This document shows, one piece after another, positions 34,351 through 42,994 of a stretch of 64,000 bases of DNA. Each line of letters starts with the position of its first letter. The stretch's first letter is position 1. Below the pieces are notes generated by a model. It worked only from the letters and a program-made list of their open reading frames with translations. It was not told where the DNA came from and made no database searches. Source of the DNA: Terriglobales bacterium (lineage in GTDB: Bacteria > Acidobacteriota > Terriglobia > Terriglobales > Acidobacteriaceae); assembly GCA_035567895.1 (NCBI GenBank), contig DATMPC010000102.1:108332-172331 (forward strand), given 5' to 3'. A program made the translations under genes and the position numbers.

Positions 34351-35652
34351 TCATCGAGTGACGTCATTCCGATACACTACTCCACCCTTCATCACGAACA
34401 CCGGATGCTCCAGTGTCACCACGTCTTTGGTGGGATCGCCGCTCAGGGCGACAATGTCCGCAAACTTGCCAACTTCGAGAGTTCCAATCCGGTCTGACCA
34501 TCCCAGCAGGTCGGCGGCGTTCACAGTTGCGGTCTGGATCGCCTGAACCGGTGTCATGCCCATCTGCACGTAAACGTTGAACTCATGAGCGTTCAATCCA
34601 TGTGGATAGACGGCTGCATCGGTTCCAAAGGCGACCTTCACGCCGCTAGCGAAAGCGTGCGACACATTCTTGCGGGCGACCTCGGTGACCTGCCGCATCT
34701 TTCCCGAGTACATCGCGGGCAGTCCGATTGATTGTGCGTTTTCCAGCATCCAGGTTTGCAGATACATCGTGGGTACAAGATACGTGCCATGCTGCTTCAT
34801 GGCGGCGATGGCGGCATCGTCGATGTAGGAGCCGTGCTCGATGGAGTCGACCCCGGCTTCAGTGGCCCACAGGATCCCCTGTGCGCCGTGGGCGTGCGCG
34901 GCGACTTTGCGTCCGAGGCGGTGGGCGTCGGCTACGATGGCCTTCATCTCCTCCAGCGTGAACTGCGAGGCCTGCGGATCGTCGCCTTTGGATAGCACTC
35001 CGCCGGTGGCGCAGATCTTCACCACGTCGGCGCCGTACTTGATCACCTCGCGCGTCTTGTGTTGCACTCCAGAAATTCCGTCCGCCACTCCCTCGGAAGT
35101 GTCGTGGCGCTCGAATGGGAGGAGATTGTCGTCGCAGTGTCCCCCAGTGATGCCCAGCGGAGGCCCGCTTACAAGCATTCGCGGTCCCGGCACCAGCCCC
35201 TGGTTGATCGCGTCACGCAGGGCTACATCGCTGTATCCGCTGGCTCCGACGTTGCGAACAGTGGTGAATCCCGCTTCGAGCGTGACCTTCGCATTACGCG
35301 CGCCCCAGAGCGTTTCCATCGGCGTAGAGACGCCGAGCGTTTCGTAGCCAAAGCGCGTTCCCTGCCCGATCAGATGCGTGTGCGCGTCGATGAGGCCAGG
35401 TACGAGCGTTGCTCCCGGCAAGTCGATGATCGTTGCTCCGGCGGGAGGCGCTCCCGAAACGGCAGAGATCCGTTCGCCGGTGATCACGATGACTGGGTTG
35501 TCGATCGTACGGCCGCTCTTCACGTCGAGCATGTGCGCCGCGCGTATGACGATGACTTTCGTATTGGTAGCTGGAGCTATTTGAGTCTGGGAAACCACGC
35601 AGGAGCCGGAAGTGAACAGAGCGAGAACCACAATGCCGAAGATTTTTGTCAT
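34351..35652 (-). CDS. Secreted metal-dependent amidohydrolase (imidazolonepropionase/prolidase-like)
   Basis: The 433-residue product has a signal peptide (IFGIVVLALFTSGSCVVSQTQ region) and an amidohydrolase TIM barrel. LVPGLIDAHTHLIGQ is the metal motif HxH; AAHAHGAQG and SIEHGSYID give the later His ligands; FGTDAAVYPHGLN holds the catalytic Asp. This is the group of exported Xaa-Pro dipeptidase-like amidohydrolases common in Acidobacteriota. Substrate likely a peptide or N-acyl compound. It converges with the toxin gene. Confidence 0.87.
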   Translation of the reverse strand: MTKIFGIVVLALFTSGSCVVSQTQIAPATNTKVIVIRAAHMLDVKSGRTIDNPVIVITGERISAVSGAPPAGATIIDLPGATLVPGLIDAHTHLIGQGTRFGYETLGVSTPMETLWGARNAKVTLEAGFTTVRNVGASGYSDVALRDAINQGLVPGPRMLVSGPPLGITGGHCDDNLLPFERHDTSEGVADGISGVQHKTREVIKYGADVVKICATGGVLSKGDDPQASQFTLEEMKAIVADAHRLGRKVAAHAHGAQGILWATEAGVDSIEHGSYIDDAAIAAMKQHGTYLVPTMYLQTWMLENAQSIGLPAMYSGKMRQVTEVARKNVSHAFASGVKVAFGTDAAVYPHGLNAHEFNVYVQMGMTPVQAIQTATVNAADLLGWSDRIGTLEVGKFADIVALSGDPTKDVVTLEHPVFVMKGGVVYRNDVTR

Positions 35653-35765
35653 GTTTGGACGCGAATTATAAAGTACCGCTCACTTCTCTCTTTACTCTCA
35701 GGCAAATCTGATGGATTATGCGAAGTAGTCGAAAAAGATTTCTCTGCGTCAGGAGCAACACGCAA

Positions 35766-36008
35766 GTGAAGGATATCTACGAACTGCTTAGCCAGAAGGA
35801 AATCGAGTTCGAACGCGTACAGAAGGAAGTGGAAGCTCTGCGCATCGCGGTCAGGCTGCTCGACGATAGCGCCGAAGTTGGCACCGCGACGGTGACAGCG
35901 CAACCGACGTCGCGCGACAGCCAGGGATACGCTGCCACGCCGGCGCCACGTGCAACAACACCGGCAGCTACGCCGACTGCTTGGGCTTCGGCGAAGCAGT
36001 TTCCATAA
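35766..36008 (+). CDS. Small coiled-coil protein
   Basis: An 80-residue frame from a GTG with AGGAG twelve bases upstream. The N-terminal half (VKDIYELLSQKEIEFERVQK, EVEALRIAVRLLDD) is a predicted coiled coil; the C-terminal half is Ala/Thr/Pro-rich and disordered. Similar short proteins occur upstream of regulatory genes in Acidobacteriota. It is 17 bp from the PilZ-GAF-TonB gene and probably in one operon with it. Function unknown. Confidence 0.6.
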   Translation: MKDIYELLSQKEIEFERVQKEVEALRIAVRLLDDSAEVGTATVTAQPTSRDSQGYAATPAPRATTPAATPTAWASAKQFP

Positions 36009-36025
36009 TCGTCGCGAGGAGCTGA

Positions 36026-37903
36026 TTGAGTCCGCACCCTGACTCCCCCGCTGTCCCTGAACCACTCGGCTTCGTGGAACAGCGCCTCTTTCTTCGCAAG
36101 AAGGTCGAAACTCCACTGCCGATCGAACTCTTGCCGGGAAAAGAGGTTTGGCTCCACGACCTTGGTGAGGGCGGTCTCTCCGTTTCCGGCAGTTCACGTC
36201 TCGAGCCGGGGACACCCACTTTTCTCGATTTCCAATTTCCCGATTCCAACTCTGTAATCGAGGCTGCCGGACTTGTCGCCTGGTGCGACAATTTCGGACG
36301 TGTGGGTGTTCGCTTTACTCGCATCAAGCCCGACTCTACCGCAGCCCTGAAGCGCTGGCTCAAGAGCGATCAGGCGTCAGCTCGGGACGAAGAAGCTGAA
36401 ACCACATCTCCGATCCCACCGTTGTCCACTCTGGTTTCGCGAGCCCATTTTGAAATTTCCGACTTGCGGGCTGAGTTGGCTTCGGGGAGCCTTAGCAACG
36501 AAGCCGCACTTAAGCTGATTGCGGAACGAATGGCCTACCACACTCGGGCTACAGGAGCAGCGGTCGCGTGGCGTGAAGGCAACGACGTGATTTGTCGCGC
36601 GAGCACGGGAAACGCGCCTGAGATTGGAGTAAGGCTCAATATCGATACAGGTCTTAGCGGCGAGTGCTACCGCACCGGCAATATCGTTTCTATGGCCGAC
36701 TCGGAACACGATTCGCGTGTGGACCCAGAGGTGTGCAGGCAGCTCGATTTTCGTTCCCTGCTCATTGTTCCGGTGGCATCTGCAGACGACGTCATCGTCG
36801 GCGTCGCTGAAGTGTTTTCATCCGTGCCGGGAAACTTCGAAGGTGGCGACGTGCTGTTGTTGAGTTCGATCGCCGAATTGATTGGCGACCTTTACGACAA
36901 AAATCAATTGAGTTCTTCGCCCGTCGAGGCGCTCGCGAGTGTTCTGCCAAAGGAGCAGGCCAAGTCACCCGATTCCGACGACGCTGGAAGGCGGCCGGAT
37001 TTGCCGGCGCCGCAAGTACAGACAGCGCCAGCCCCGTTTGTGCCTGCCGGCTTCGAACTTGCGGATCAGAAGTCGGAGCGTGAATTCACCGCTTCGAACC
37101 AGGAGCAAGCGAAGTCGAGCGCAACCGAACATGCATTCGAACAAGATCGTGATGAGGATAAATCCCACGGCCCGAACTGGAACACGCGCCGTATCCTGTT
37201 GGGTGCGTTGTTGCTCATAGGCGGAGTTGGCGTCGGCGACTATGTGAATTGGCGCCTGAGCCGTCCTCATTCCTCAGCGTCTCCACCGAATCGAATTGCC
37301 TATCAGTTAGCGTCGGCTCCAGTCTCATCTGTGTCCCAACTTCAACCTGCGGAAGCGACTTCTCCTCAGACTTCTACGTCGGAGCCATCGAGCGCGGTGC
37401 AAGTCGTCGCCTCAATCCCGAATCGGGCCGCAGCGAGGAAGGTGGCTACTCCGGATGACTCCGTGGAGTCCAATTTCACAACGGGATTAGCTGGACATCG
37501 GCATCAATCAGAACTCGCGCCCGATGCGCCATCTATACCCGCGTCCAATCAAGCGCCGTTTCGGGTGGACACTACCTATTTCCTACCAACAAAGGTTTCG
37601 CAGGTGAGGCTGTTGAACGCGTCGCTGCCGGCCAGTCAGGTCACGACAGGCAGATTGCTTCATCGCGTGAATCCAGTGTTTCCGGCATTCGCGAAGGCCG
37701 CTGGAATTCGTGGATCGGTAGTCATCGCCGCGACTATCGGCAGGGACGGCCGTCTGAAAAACATGAAGCTGATCAGCGGAAACGGAGCTCTCGCTGTGGA
37801 AGCGTTTCGTGCGGCACGGCAATGGGTGTATGCGCCCTACCGCCTGAATGGACAGCCCATCGAAGTCGACGCGCGCATCGTGATGGACTTCGGGCGGCAA
37901 TAA
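36026..37903 (+). CDS. PilZ-GAF-TonB fusion membrane protein
   Basis: The 625-residue protein begins at a TTG with GAGGAG upstream. Residues 20-115 look like PilZ (FLRKKVETPLPIELLPGKEV, LHDLGEGGLSVSG), possibly binding cyclic di-GMP. Residues 150-290 are a GAF domain (ERMAYHTRATGAAVAWREG, LSGECYRTGNIVSMADSE, SLLIVPVASADDVIVGVAEV). A low-complexity linker precedes one transmembrane helix (RRILLGALLLIGGVGVGDYV, near 390), and the C-terminus is a TonB domain (NPVFPAFAKAAGIRGSVVIA, then AARQWVYAPYRLNG). It could link cytoplasmic signals to an outer-membrane transporter or a cell-envelope function. Confidence 0.85.
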   Translation: MSPHPDSPAVPEPLGFVEQRLFLRKKVETPLPIELLPGKEVWLHDLGEGGLSVSGSSRLEPGTPTFLDFQFPDSNSVIEAAGLVAWCDNFGRVGVRFTRIKPDSTAALKRWLKSDQASARDEEAETTSPIPPLSTLVSRAHFEISDLRAELASGSLSNEAALKLIAERMAYHTRATGAAVAWREGNDVICRASTGNAPEIGVRLNIDTGLSGECYRTGNIVSMADSEHDSRVDPEVCRQLDFRSLLIVPVASADDVIVGVAEVFSSVPGNFEGGDVLLLSSIAELIGDLYDKNQLSSSPVEALASVLPKEQAKSPDSDDAGRRPDLPAPQVQTAPAPFVPAGFELADQKSEREFTASNQEQAKSSATEHAFEQDRDEDKSHGPNWNTRRILLGALLLIGGVGVGDYVNWRLSRPHSSASPPNRIAYQLASAPVSSVSQLQPAEATSPQTSTSEPSSAVQVVASIPNRAAARKVATPDDSVESNFTTGLAGHRHQSELAPDAPSIPASNQAPFRVDTTYFLPTKVSQVRLLNASLPASQVTTGRLLHRVNPVFPAFAKAAGIRGSVVIAATIGRDGRLKNMKLISGNGALAVEAFRAARQWVYAPYRLNGQPIEVDARIVMDFGRQ

Positions 37904-37965
37904 CAAGGTAGTTGCTTTCCAAGGCGTCACGAGTGCCGGAAGATGGCGATCATGACCGGAGTTGC

Positions 37966-38159
37966 TTCCCAGGTATTTCCCTGTTATTTTCTTGAATCCC
38001 GCAGAAAAGATCACTAAGCACTTTGTTGATGGTGGCTTGCAGAGAAATCCACAGAAGTCCCTGTTAGTTCCCTGGTTTTGAACGAAATTTGCAAGTTTTG
38101 GGCAGAATTCGATGACTTTCAGGTCGATTTCGAAAGCTCCCCTGTTGTTTTCCTTGTTC
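37966..38159 (-). repeat. Dispersed 195-bp repeat, copy B
   Basis: Read on the minus strand it matches the copy at 61011-61205 over its whole length, at an estimated three quarters identity by eye. Shared words are AACAAGGAAAA, CAACAGGGGA, GAATTCTGCCCAAAA, CCAGGGAA, TAACAGGGA, TTCTGTGGATTTCTCT and AATAACAGGGAA. ACAGGG occurs three times and AACCAGGG once in each copy. Confidence 0.8.
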
Positions 38160-38354
38160 TACGATTTTCTTCATTCATCCTCTGGAATCTTCCTCTAGTC
38201 GCCGAGGTAGTAGCTTAAGGGCTCGACAGCCTACTTCGAACGAGCCGCGGTCGTTGCTCCTAACATTTCTTTACAGTGAGGCGTTTACAAGCCTGTTAAA
38301 CCCAGCAGTACGCGTAACTTTGCGCAATGGGTCCACGTCTAATCACTGACTTCC

Positions 38355-39515
38355 GTGAGTGTTAGGGCGGCAGCCCGAGTGCATGCCCATAGCAGTAATG
38401 CGACAATCGTAGAGCCTACGCCCTTGCAGCCAGAAGAACCGGGTCGGGGAAGTCGAGTACGAATGCCAGTCACTGAGGCACCACCAAAGCCGCCATCAGA
38501 ACGTCCGTTGCGCCGCGACCTGCCTCAGGATCCTGCGGAACTCCATCTTCTTATAGAAGAACTCGAAGATGACCGAGAACGATCGCGATGGCGCGAGTCG
38601 GTATGGATCTCTGTCATCCTCCACTTGCTGATTGTGATGGCGATCATCATTCAGCCAAAATTCTTTCCTGATCTCTTTTCGTCGAAGGACAAGGTTGTGC
38701 TCGTTTCGCAGGAGATGAAAGATCGGGACATTGAGTATCTGGCTCTTCCGCAAGATTCGCAGAAACCTACTCCACCACCGAAGTCGGATATCCTTTCCGA
38801 CAAAAATCGAGTAGCGCAGGCCCGGCGTCCCACGATTGATCGCCACACTCTGGAAGAGCTTCAGAATGCTCGACGGCGAGGAGCGCCGGGGCCGCAAGGA
38901 ATGCAAGCTCCAGCGCCACAACAAAGCGCTGCCGCGCCTCCGCAGCAAGGACAGCAACAGCAACCACAGAACGCCGCGAAGCCACCTGAGAATTCCAACA
39001 CCGTGGCCAAACTGGAATCTCCCCCGGCTGCTCCAAATCGCAACGTTTTCAGTTCGGCGAGTTCAGCCGGTTCGGCGATTGAACAGGCTACTCGTGCGGC
39101 GGCTGCCGGGCGTGGTCAAGGCGGTGACTACGGCATCGGACCGCTTACTCCGAATACCAACGCGCAAGGCGCGGTTGATATTCTCAGCGATACGCTTGGA
39201 GTCGATTTTGGTCCGTACCTCTCGCGCGTGCTCGAGGAGGTCCGAAGGAATTGGTACAACCTGATTCCGGAAGAAGCGCGCTCACCATTGTTTAAGCAGG
39301 GGAAGCTCTCAATTCAATTTGTGATCAACAAGAACGGTTCTGTGGAAGGCATGCGGCTCATTTCTCCTTCAGGAGATGTTGCCCTCGATCGCGCTGCCTG
39401 GGGCGGAATTACTGCCTCCAATCCTTTTCCGCCGTTGCCAAGGGAATTCAATGGACCTTATCTCGCCCTGCGTTTTCGCTTCTACTACAATCCCGACCGA
39501 GGTGAGCTGAGGTAA
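38355..39515 (+). CDS. TonB-like energy transducer protein
   Basis: The 386-residue protein has a cytoplasmic N-terminus of about 80 residues, one transmembrane helix (WRESVWISVILHLLIVMAII), a long periplasmic Pro/Gln-rich linker (with PQQGQQQQPQN), and a C-terminal TonB domain (FGPYLSRVLEEVRRNWYNLI, KLSIQFVINKNGSVEGMRLI, SNPFPPLPREFNGP). It probably transmits proton-motive force to outer-membrane receptors. The start is a GTG. ExbB/ExbD genes are not in view. A 35-residue membrane peptide gene follows at three bases. Confidence 0.85.
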   Translation: MSVRAAARVHAHSSNATIVEPTPLQPEEPGRGSRVRMPVTEAPPKPPSERPLRRDLPQDPAELHLLIEELEDDRERSRWRESVWISVILHLLIVMAIIIQPKFFPDLFSSKDKVVLVSQEMKDRDIEYLALPQDSQKPTPPPKSDILSDKNRVAQARRPTIDRHTLEELQNARRRGAPGPQGMQAPAPQQSAAAPPQQGQQQQPQNAAKPPENSNTVAKLESPPAAPNRNVFSSASSAGSAIEQATRAAAAGRGQGGDYGIGPLTPNTNAQGAVDILSDTLGVDFGPYLSRVLEEVRRNWYNLIPEEARSPLFKQGKLSIQFVINKNGSVEGMRLISPSGDVALDRAAWGGITASNPFPPLPREFNGPYLALRFRFYYNPDRGELR

Positions 39516-39518
39516 CCC

Positions 39519-39626
39519 GTGAGTGCAGAGCGAAGGCAAGCCCAAGGCCTGATCTTGTTGGCTGTCGCGATTCTTGCACTAATTCTTATGCGCTATTGGG
39601 GGCGTATTCCGTGGTTGGCAAGGTGA
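39519..39626 (+). CDS. 35-residue single-helix membrane peptide
   Basis: A GTG three bases after the tonB-like stop, preceded by GAGG, opens a short frame: a basic start (SAERRQAQG), one hydrophobic helix (LILLAVAILALILM) and a basic end (RYWGRIPWLAR). The charge pattern predicts an inner-membrane peptide. Its tight spacing suggests cotranslation with the TonB-like protein. Too short for statistics. Confidence 0.5.
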   Translation: MSAERRQAQGLILLAVAILALILMRYWGRIPWLAR

Positions 39627-39982
39627 GGTATCTGCCTTACCGTTTTTCCCAAATCTGCAAAACGGAGCCGTGTCGGTGTGCAAAACCAATTTGATTCACG
39701 TTTTATAAACAAAGGTAATCGAGGGGCGATCTCAGCTAGTGTTTGTCTTGCAAGCGACTGATTGTACGCTACTTAATAGTGCAGCGAAGAATATGCAAAG
39801 AGTGTAAATTGCTGAAAAAAGGACACGTCGAGATGCAGAGTCACTCTTTCCCACAAGGTTTTCCACAAAATTCAGGAAATCTCAAAGTGAGACATGAGTC
39901 GATCATCCGTCCGGCGGGACCACAGCTTTGGTGACTCACACTGAGCACTGGAAAAGGCGGTTCGCAGAGATACAGTAGGCGC
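39627..39982. other. Intergenic gap, nothing recognised
   Basis: An AT-richer stretch with no credible gene, hairpin with U-tract or recognised repeat. It is the probable promoter region of the secreted protein gene at 39983. Confidence 0.4.
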
Positions 39983-40543
39983 ATGAAGAGAATTGCGGTG
40001 TCCATTGCTGTCCTGAGTTTTTGCGTGACGCTTCTTGCGTCTCCAGCCCCAGAGGCTTCTTCAACCAACGAAGTGCAGGCGATTATCTCGGCTCAGTTCG
40101 GACCGCAGTTCGTTCTCTCGCAATCTTTCCCGGTTCTTACCGGAGACTTCAACGGCGACGGCGTTGAGGATGCAGCGTTCGTCGTGACGGCGCGAGGTGG
40201 GCTGCAAACCGATTCAAGCCGTTTTCGCGTCATTGATCCGTCCAGCGATTACTTCGGAATTGGCGATCCGAAGGTCACGTCGCAGTTTGCCTCGCAATAT
40301 CCAGGAGGATCGCGGTATTTACTGATCATCCATGGTGTCGGCAAAGATGCGTGGCGAGTCAAGGAGCCGAAGGAGCGGTTTGTGCTGATCAACTTGAGTT
40401 TCGATCGCATATCCGTCGGACACATCGAAAAAAAGAAGAAGGTGATGGACGACATCGACCTCGAGGAATCGGGCATCCTCGGTTCTTTTCTCTACTGGAA
40501 CGGACATCGCTACAAGTGGCAGCCCGGCTCAACTCAAATGTAG
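39983..40543 (+). CDS. Secreted hypothetical protein with calcium-like DFNGDG motif
   Basis: The 186-residue product has a signal peptide (MKRIAVSIAVLSFCVTLLAS) and a soluble domain with LTGDFNGDGVEDAAFVVTA, an acidic loop like those of FG-GAP or dockerin-type calcium sites. YLLIIHGVGKDAWRVKEPKE and LYWNGHRYKWQPG follow. The family is seen in Acidobacteriota; function unknown. Confidence 0.65.
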   Translation: MKRIAVSIAVLSFCVTLLASPAPEASSTNEVQAIISAQFGPQFVLSQSFPVLTGDFNGDGVEDAAFVVTARGGLQTDSSRFRVIDPSSDYFGIGDPKVTSQFASQYPGGSRYLLIIHGVGKDAWRVKEPKERFVLINLSFDRISVGHIEKKKKVMDDIDLEESGILGSFLYWNGHRYKWQPGSTQM

Positions 40544-40595
40544 CCCCGCCAGGGCGGACAACCGCCAGGCTGTACAATGCCGTTTCCGCCCGTCG

Positions 40596-41348
40596 ATGCG
40601 CGTTCTCATTATTAGTGATGTCCATGCAAACATTCAGGCACTCGATGCCTGCATCGAAGCATTTCCCGCCTACGACATAGTTTGGAACTTGGGTGATGTT
40701 GTTGGATACGGCGCGAATCCCAATGAAGCTATTGCGCGCTGTCGGCAATTAGGAAACATCTTCGTTCGTGGAAATCATGACAAAGCCTGTTCGGGTGTGA
40801 GCGACCTCGCTGGATTCAATCCCGTAGCCGCGATGGCCGCGATTTGGACGAAGAAGAACTTAACTCCAGAGAATCTCGAGTGGCTTAAAGTCTTGCCCCA
40901 AGGGCCGATCACTCCGGACATCGAGTTGAATGTGGCGTGTGTGCATGGCTCGCCGCTGGATGAAGATCAATACCTCATCAACGTCCATGAGGCGACCGCG
41001 CCGCTTCTGCACCCCGCAGCGCAGTGCACCTTCTTCGGGCACACGCATCTACAAGGCGGCTTCTTCAAACAAGAAGAAGTCCATGCGATTCGGCCGGCGT
41101 TTCGCGATCCCAAATTGCCGCAGCGCGTTGAGTTAAAGCTACGCCCGGAGGGCACCTATCTCATCAATCCTGGATCTATCGGGCAGCCGCGCGACGGCGA
41201 TCCGCGAGCTGGCTTTGCTCTTTACGATACAGATGAGTCTCTCGTCACCTTCTATCGCATGCCCTACGACATCGCCGGTGCGCAAAAGAAGATTCTGGAG
41301 GCCGGTTTGCCCCCACGGCTTGCGGAGCGTTTGGCCGACGGACGCTGA
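40596..41348 (+). CDS. Metallophosphoesterase (YfcE-like)
   Basis: The 250-residue protein shows calcineurin-like phosphoesterase motifs in order: MRVLIISDVHANIQALDA (DxH), WNLGDVVGYGANP (GDxxGYG), FVRGNHDKACSG (GNHD), VHGSPLDED and FFGHTHLQGGF (GHTH). These bind two metals for phosphodiester hydrolysis. LINPGSIGQPRDGDPRAG is typical of the YfcE/MJ0936 subgroup. Substrate unknown. It is 14 bp upstream of the RNase HI-like gene. Confidence 0.9.
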   Translation: MRVLIISDVHANIQALDACIEAFPAYDIVWNLGDVVGYGANPNEAIARCRQLGNIFVRGNHDKACSGVSDLAGFNPVAAMAAIWTKKNLTPENLEWLKVLPQGPITPDIELNVACVHGSPLDEDQYLINVHEATAPLLHPAAQCTFFGHTHLQGGFFKQEEVHAIRPAFRDPKLPQRVELKLRPEGTYLINPGSIGQPRDGDPRAGFALYDTDESLVTFYRMPYDIAGAQKKILEAGLPPRLAERLADGR

Positions 41349-41362
41349 CGTACACTCGTTGC

Positions 41363-41875
41363 ATGTCGTCCAAACCAGGTTCTGATACGCCATCATTGTT
41401 TCCCGAAAGTTCTGAATCTGCTCCCGCGCGGCGCGCTCCTTCGCAACAGGTTGAATGGATTACAGCAAATGTGGACGGGGGTGCCCGTGGGAATCCCGGT
41501 CCTGCAGGTTATGGCGCCTACATTCGCGGAGCCGACGGCAAGACAATCGCGCAATTAAGCGAGTATTTGGGGATCAAAACCAACAATTTTGCGGAGTATT
41601 CCGCGCTTATTGGGGCGCTCGAGTACGCGATCGCGCACGGCTATCGCGCATTAAAGGTAATCAGCGACTCGGAATTAATGGTCAGGCAGATGACAGGGCA
41701 GTATCGAGTGAACAGTCCAGACCTGAAGCCGATGTACGAAAGAGCACGGAGTCTGGTTCGCCAACTCGACAAGTTCGCAATAGAGCACGTCGTGCGAGCA
41801 AAAAACCAGCATGCTGACAGGCTCGCGAATGAGGCGATGGATCGCGGAATGGGGAAAACGGCGCGAGGAATTTAA
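41363..41875 (+). CDS. RNase HI-family protein
   Basis: The 170-residue product has the RNase H fold: ITANVDGGARGNPGPAGYGA (first catalytic Asp), NNFAEYSALIGALEYAI (Glu), VISDSELMVRQMTGQYRVN (second Asp) and NQHADRLANEAM (last Asp). It resembles the prokaryotic RNase HI group of the reverse-transcriptase-like type, which degrades RNA in RNA-DNA hybrids. The first 30 residues are an unstructured tail. Probably co-transcribed with the phosphoesterase. Confidence 0.88.
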   Translation: MSSKPGSDTPSLFPESSESAPARRAPSQQVEWITANVDGGARGNPGPAGYGAYIRGADGKTIAQLSEYLGIKTNNFAEYSALIGALEYAIAHGYRALKVISDSELMVRQMTGQYRVNSPDLKPMYERARSLVRQLDKFAIEHVVRAKNQHADRLANEAMDRGMGKTARGI

Positions 41876-42696
41876 AGCTCGATCTCCATTCCTTCAGAAG
41901 CCGCCCGCACTCTTGGATAGTGTTCCCGCGCTTTCTGCACGACACTGTCGATCATCTTGTCGTCATGATCGGGATCGTGGTGGAACAAAACCAGCTCTTT
42001 TGCGCCACTTTCCATCACGATATTTACTGCTTCGCGCCAATGGCTGTGGCCCCAGCCGCGCTTTTTAGCTTCGTATTCCTCGGGCAAATACTGGGCGTCG
42101 TAGATCAAAATGTCAGCTCCTTCGGCCAGTTGACGCACATTCTTGTCGAAAACGGGGTGTCCAGGCTCGTTGTCCGTGGCATAAACCACGACCTTATCGT
42201 TGGTTTCGACGCGAAAACCAAGGCATCCCTGTGGGTGATTGAGCCACATTGATTGCACAACGCATTCGTCGAAGGCGATCCGATCTTCGTCGATGTCGTA
42301 AAAATTGCGATGCGCTGCCATCTCGGACATATCTACAGGGAAGTAGGGGTCCGACATTTGCTCTTCGATGGCACGCTGGAGCCCGCGCGTGCGACTCGAT
42401 GAATGAAAAAAGAAGTAGTTATCGGGACTGCTGTATAGCGGGCCAAAAAAAGGAATTCCTTGAATGTGGTCCCAATGAAAGTGGGAAAGAAAAACATGGG
42501 CGTACACAGGCTTATTGGCGAATTCTTTTAGCAGGTGCTTGCCGAGATTGCGGAAGCCAGTGCCGCAATCAAACATGTACAGTTGGTCAGCAATGCGGAT
42601 TTCGACGCACGAGGTATTGCCGCCATAGCGCAGATTCTCTGCCTGGGGAGTCGGCGTTGAGCCCCGGACACCCCAGAATTTCACTCGCATCCCCAT
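41872..42696 (-). CDS. MBL-fold metallo-hydrolase (cyclic-nucleotide phosphodiesterase-like)
   Basis: The 274-residue protein begins MRVKFWGVRGSTPTPQ, the N-terminus of a known MBL subgroup that includes PDE-like and RNase Z-like members. LSHFHWDHIQGIPFF is the HxHxDH metal motif; VYATDNEPGHP and LFHHDPDHDD supply later ligands. Substrate not determined; cyclic-di-nucleotide or cyclic AMP hydrolysis is known for some relatives. Its end overlaps the RNase HI-like gene by 4 bp. Confidence 0.85.
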   Translation of the reverse strand: MGMRVKFWGVRGSTPTPQAENLRYGGNTSCVEIRIADQLYMFDCGTGFRNLGKHLLKEFANKPVYAHVFLSHFHWDHIQGIPFFGPLYSSPDNYFFFHSSSRTRGLQRAIEEQMSDPYFPVDMSEMAAHRNFYDIDEDRIAFDECVVQSMWLNHPQGCLGFRVETNDKVVVYATDNEPGHPVFDKNVRQLAEGADILIYDAQYLPEEYEAKKRGWGHSHWREAVNIVMESGAKELVLFHHDPDHDDKMIDSVVQKAREHYPRVRAASEGMEIEL

Positions 42697-42994
42697 GACT
42701 CCGCTTCTGCCCGGCAGCTCGATCCGTGATTTGTGGGACTGAAAGTCTTGCGTTTTCCAAGCTTTGAGCGCTCGAAGCCGGAAAATTTTCGCTGAGTATA
42801 CGCTAGCCTAAACAAAAACAGTCAATTTGCGGAGTTACGCGGAGTATACAGGCAGTTACTCACGAAAAGCAGCTTGGACGCCGCGTTTGACTGTCCCGTG
42901 GCGCGTGGGCTAGCCTCGAAGTTGGTTTGCAGGCAGCTGCAAGCATCTGAAATTGCAGGTTTTTAGGACTGCTGTTCGACGTGCCCATCGCATT

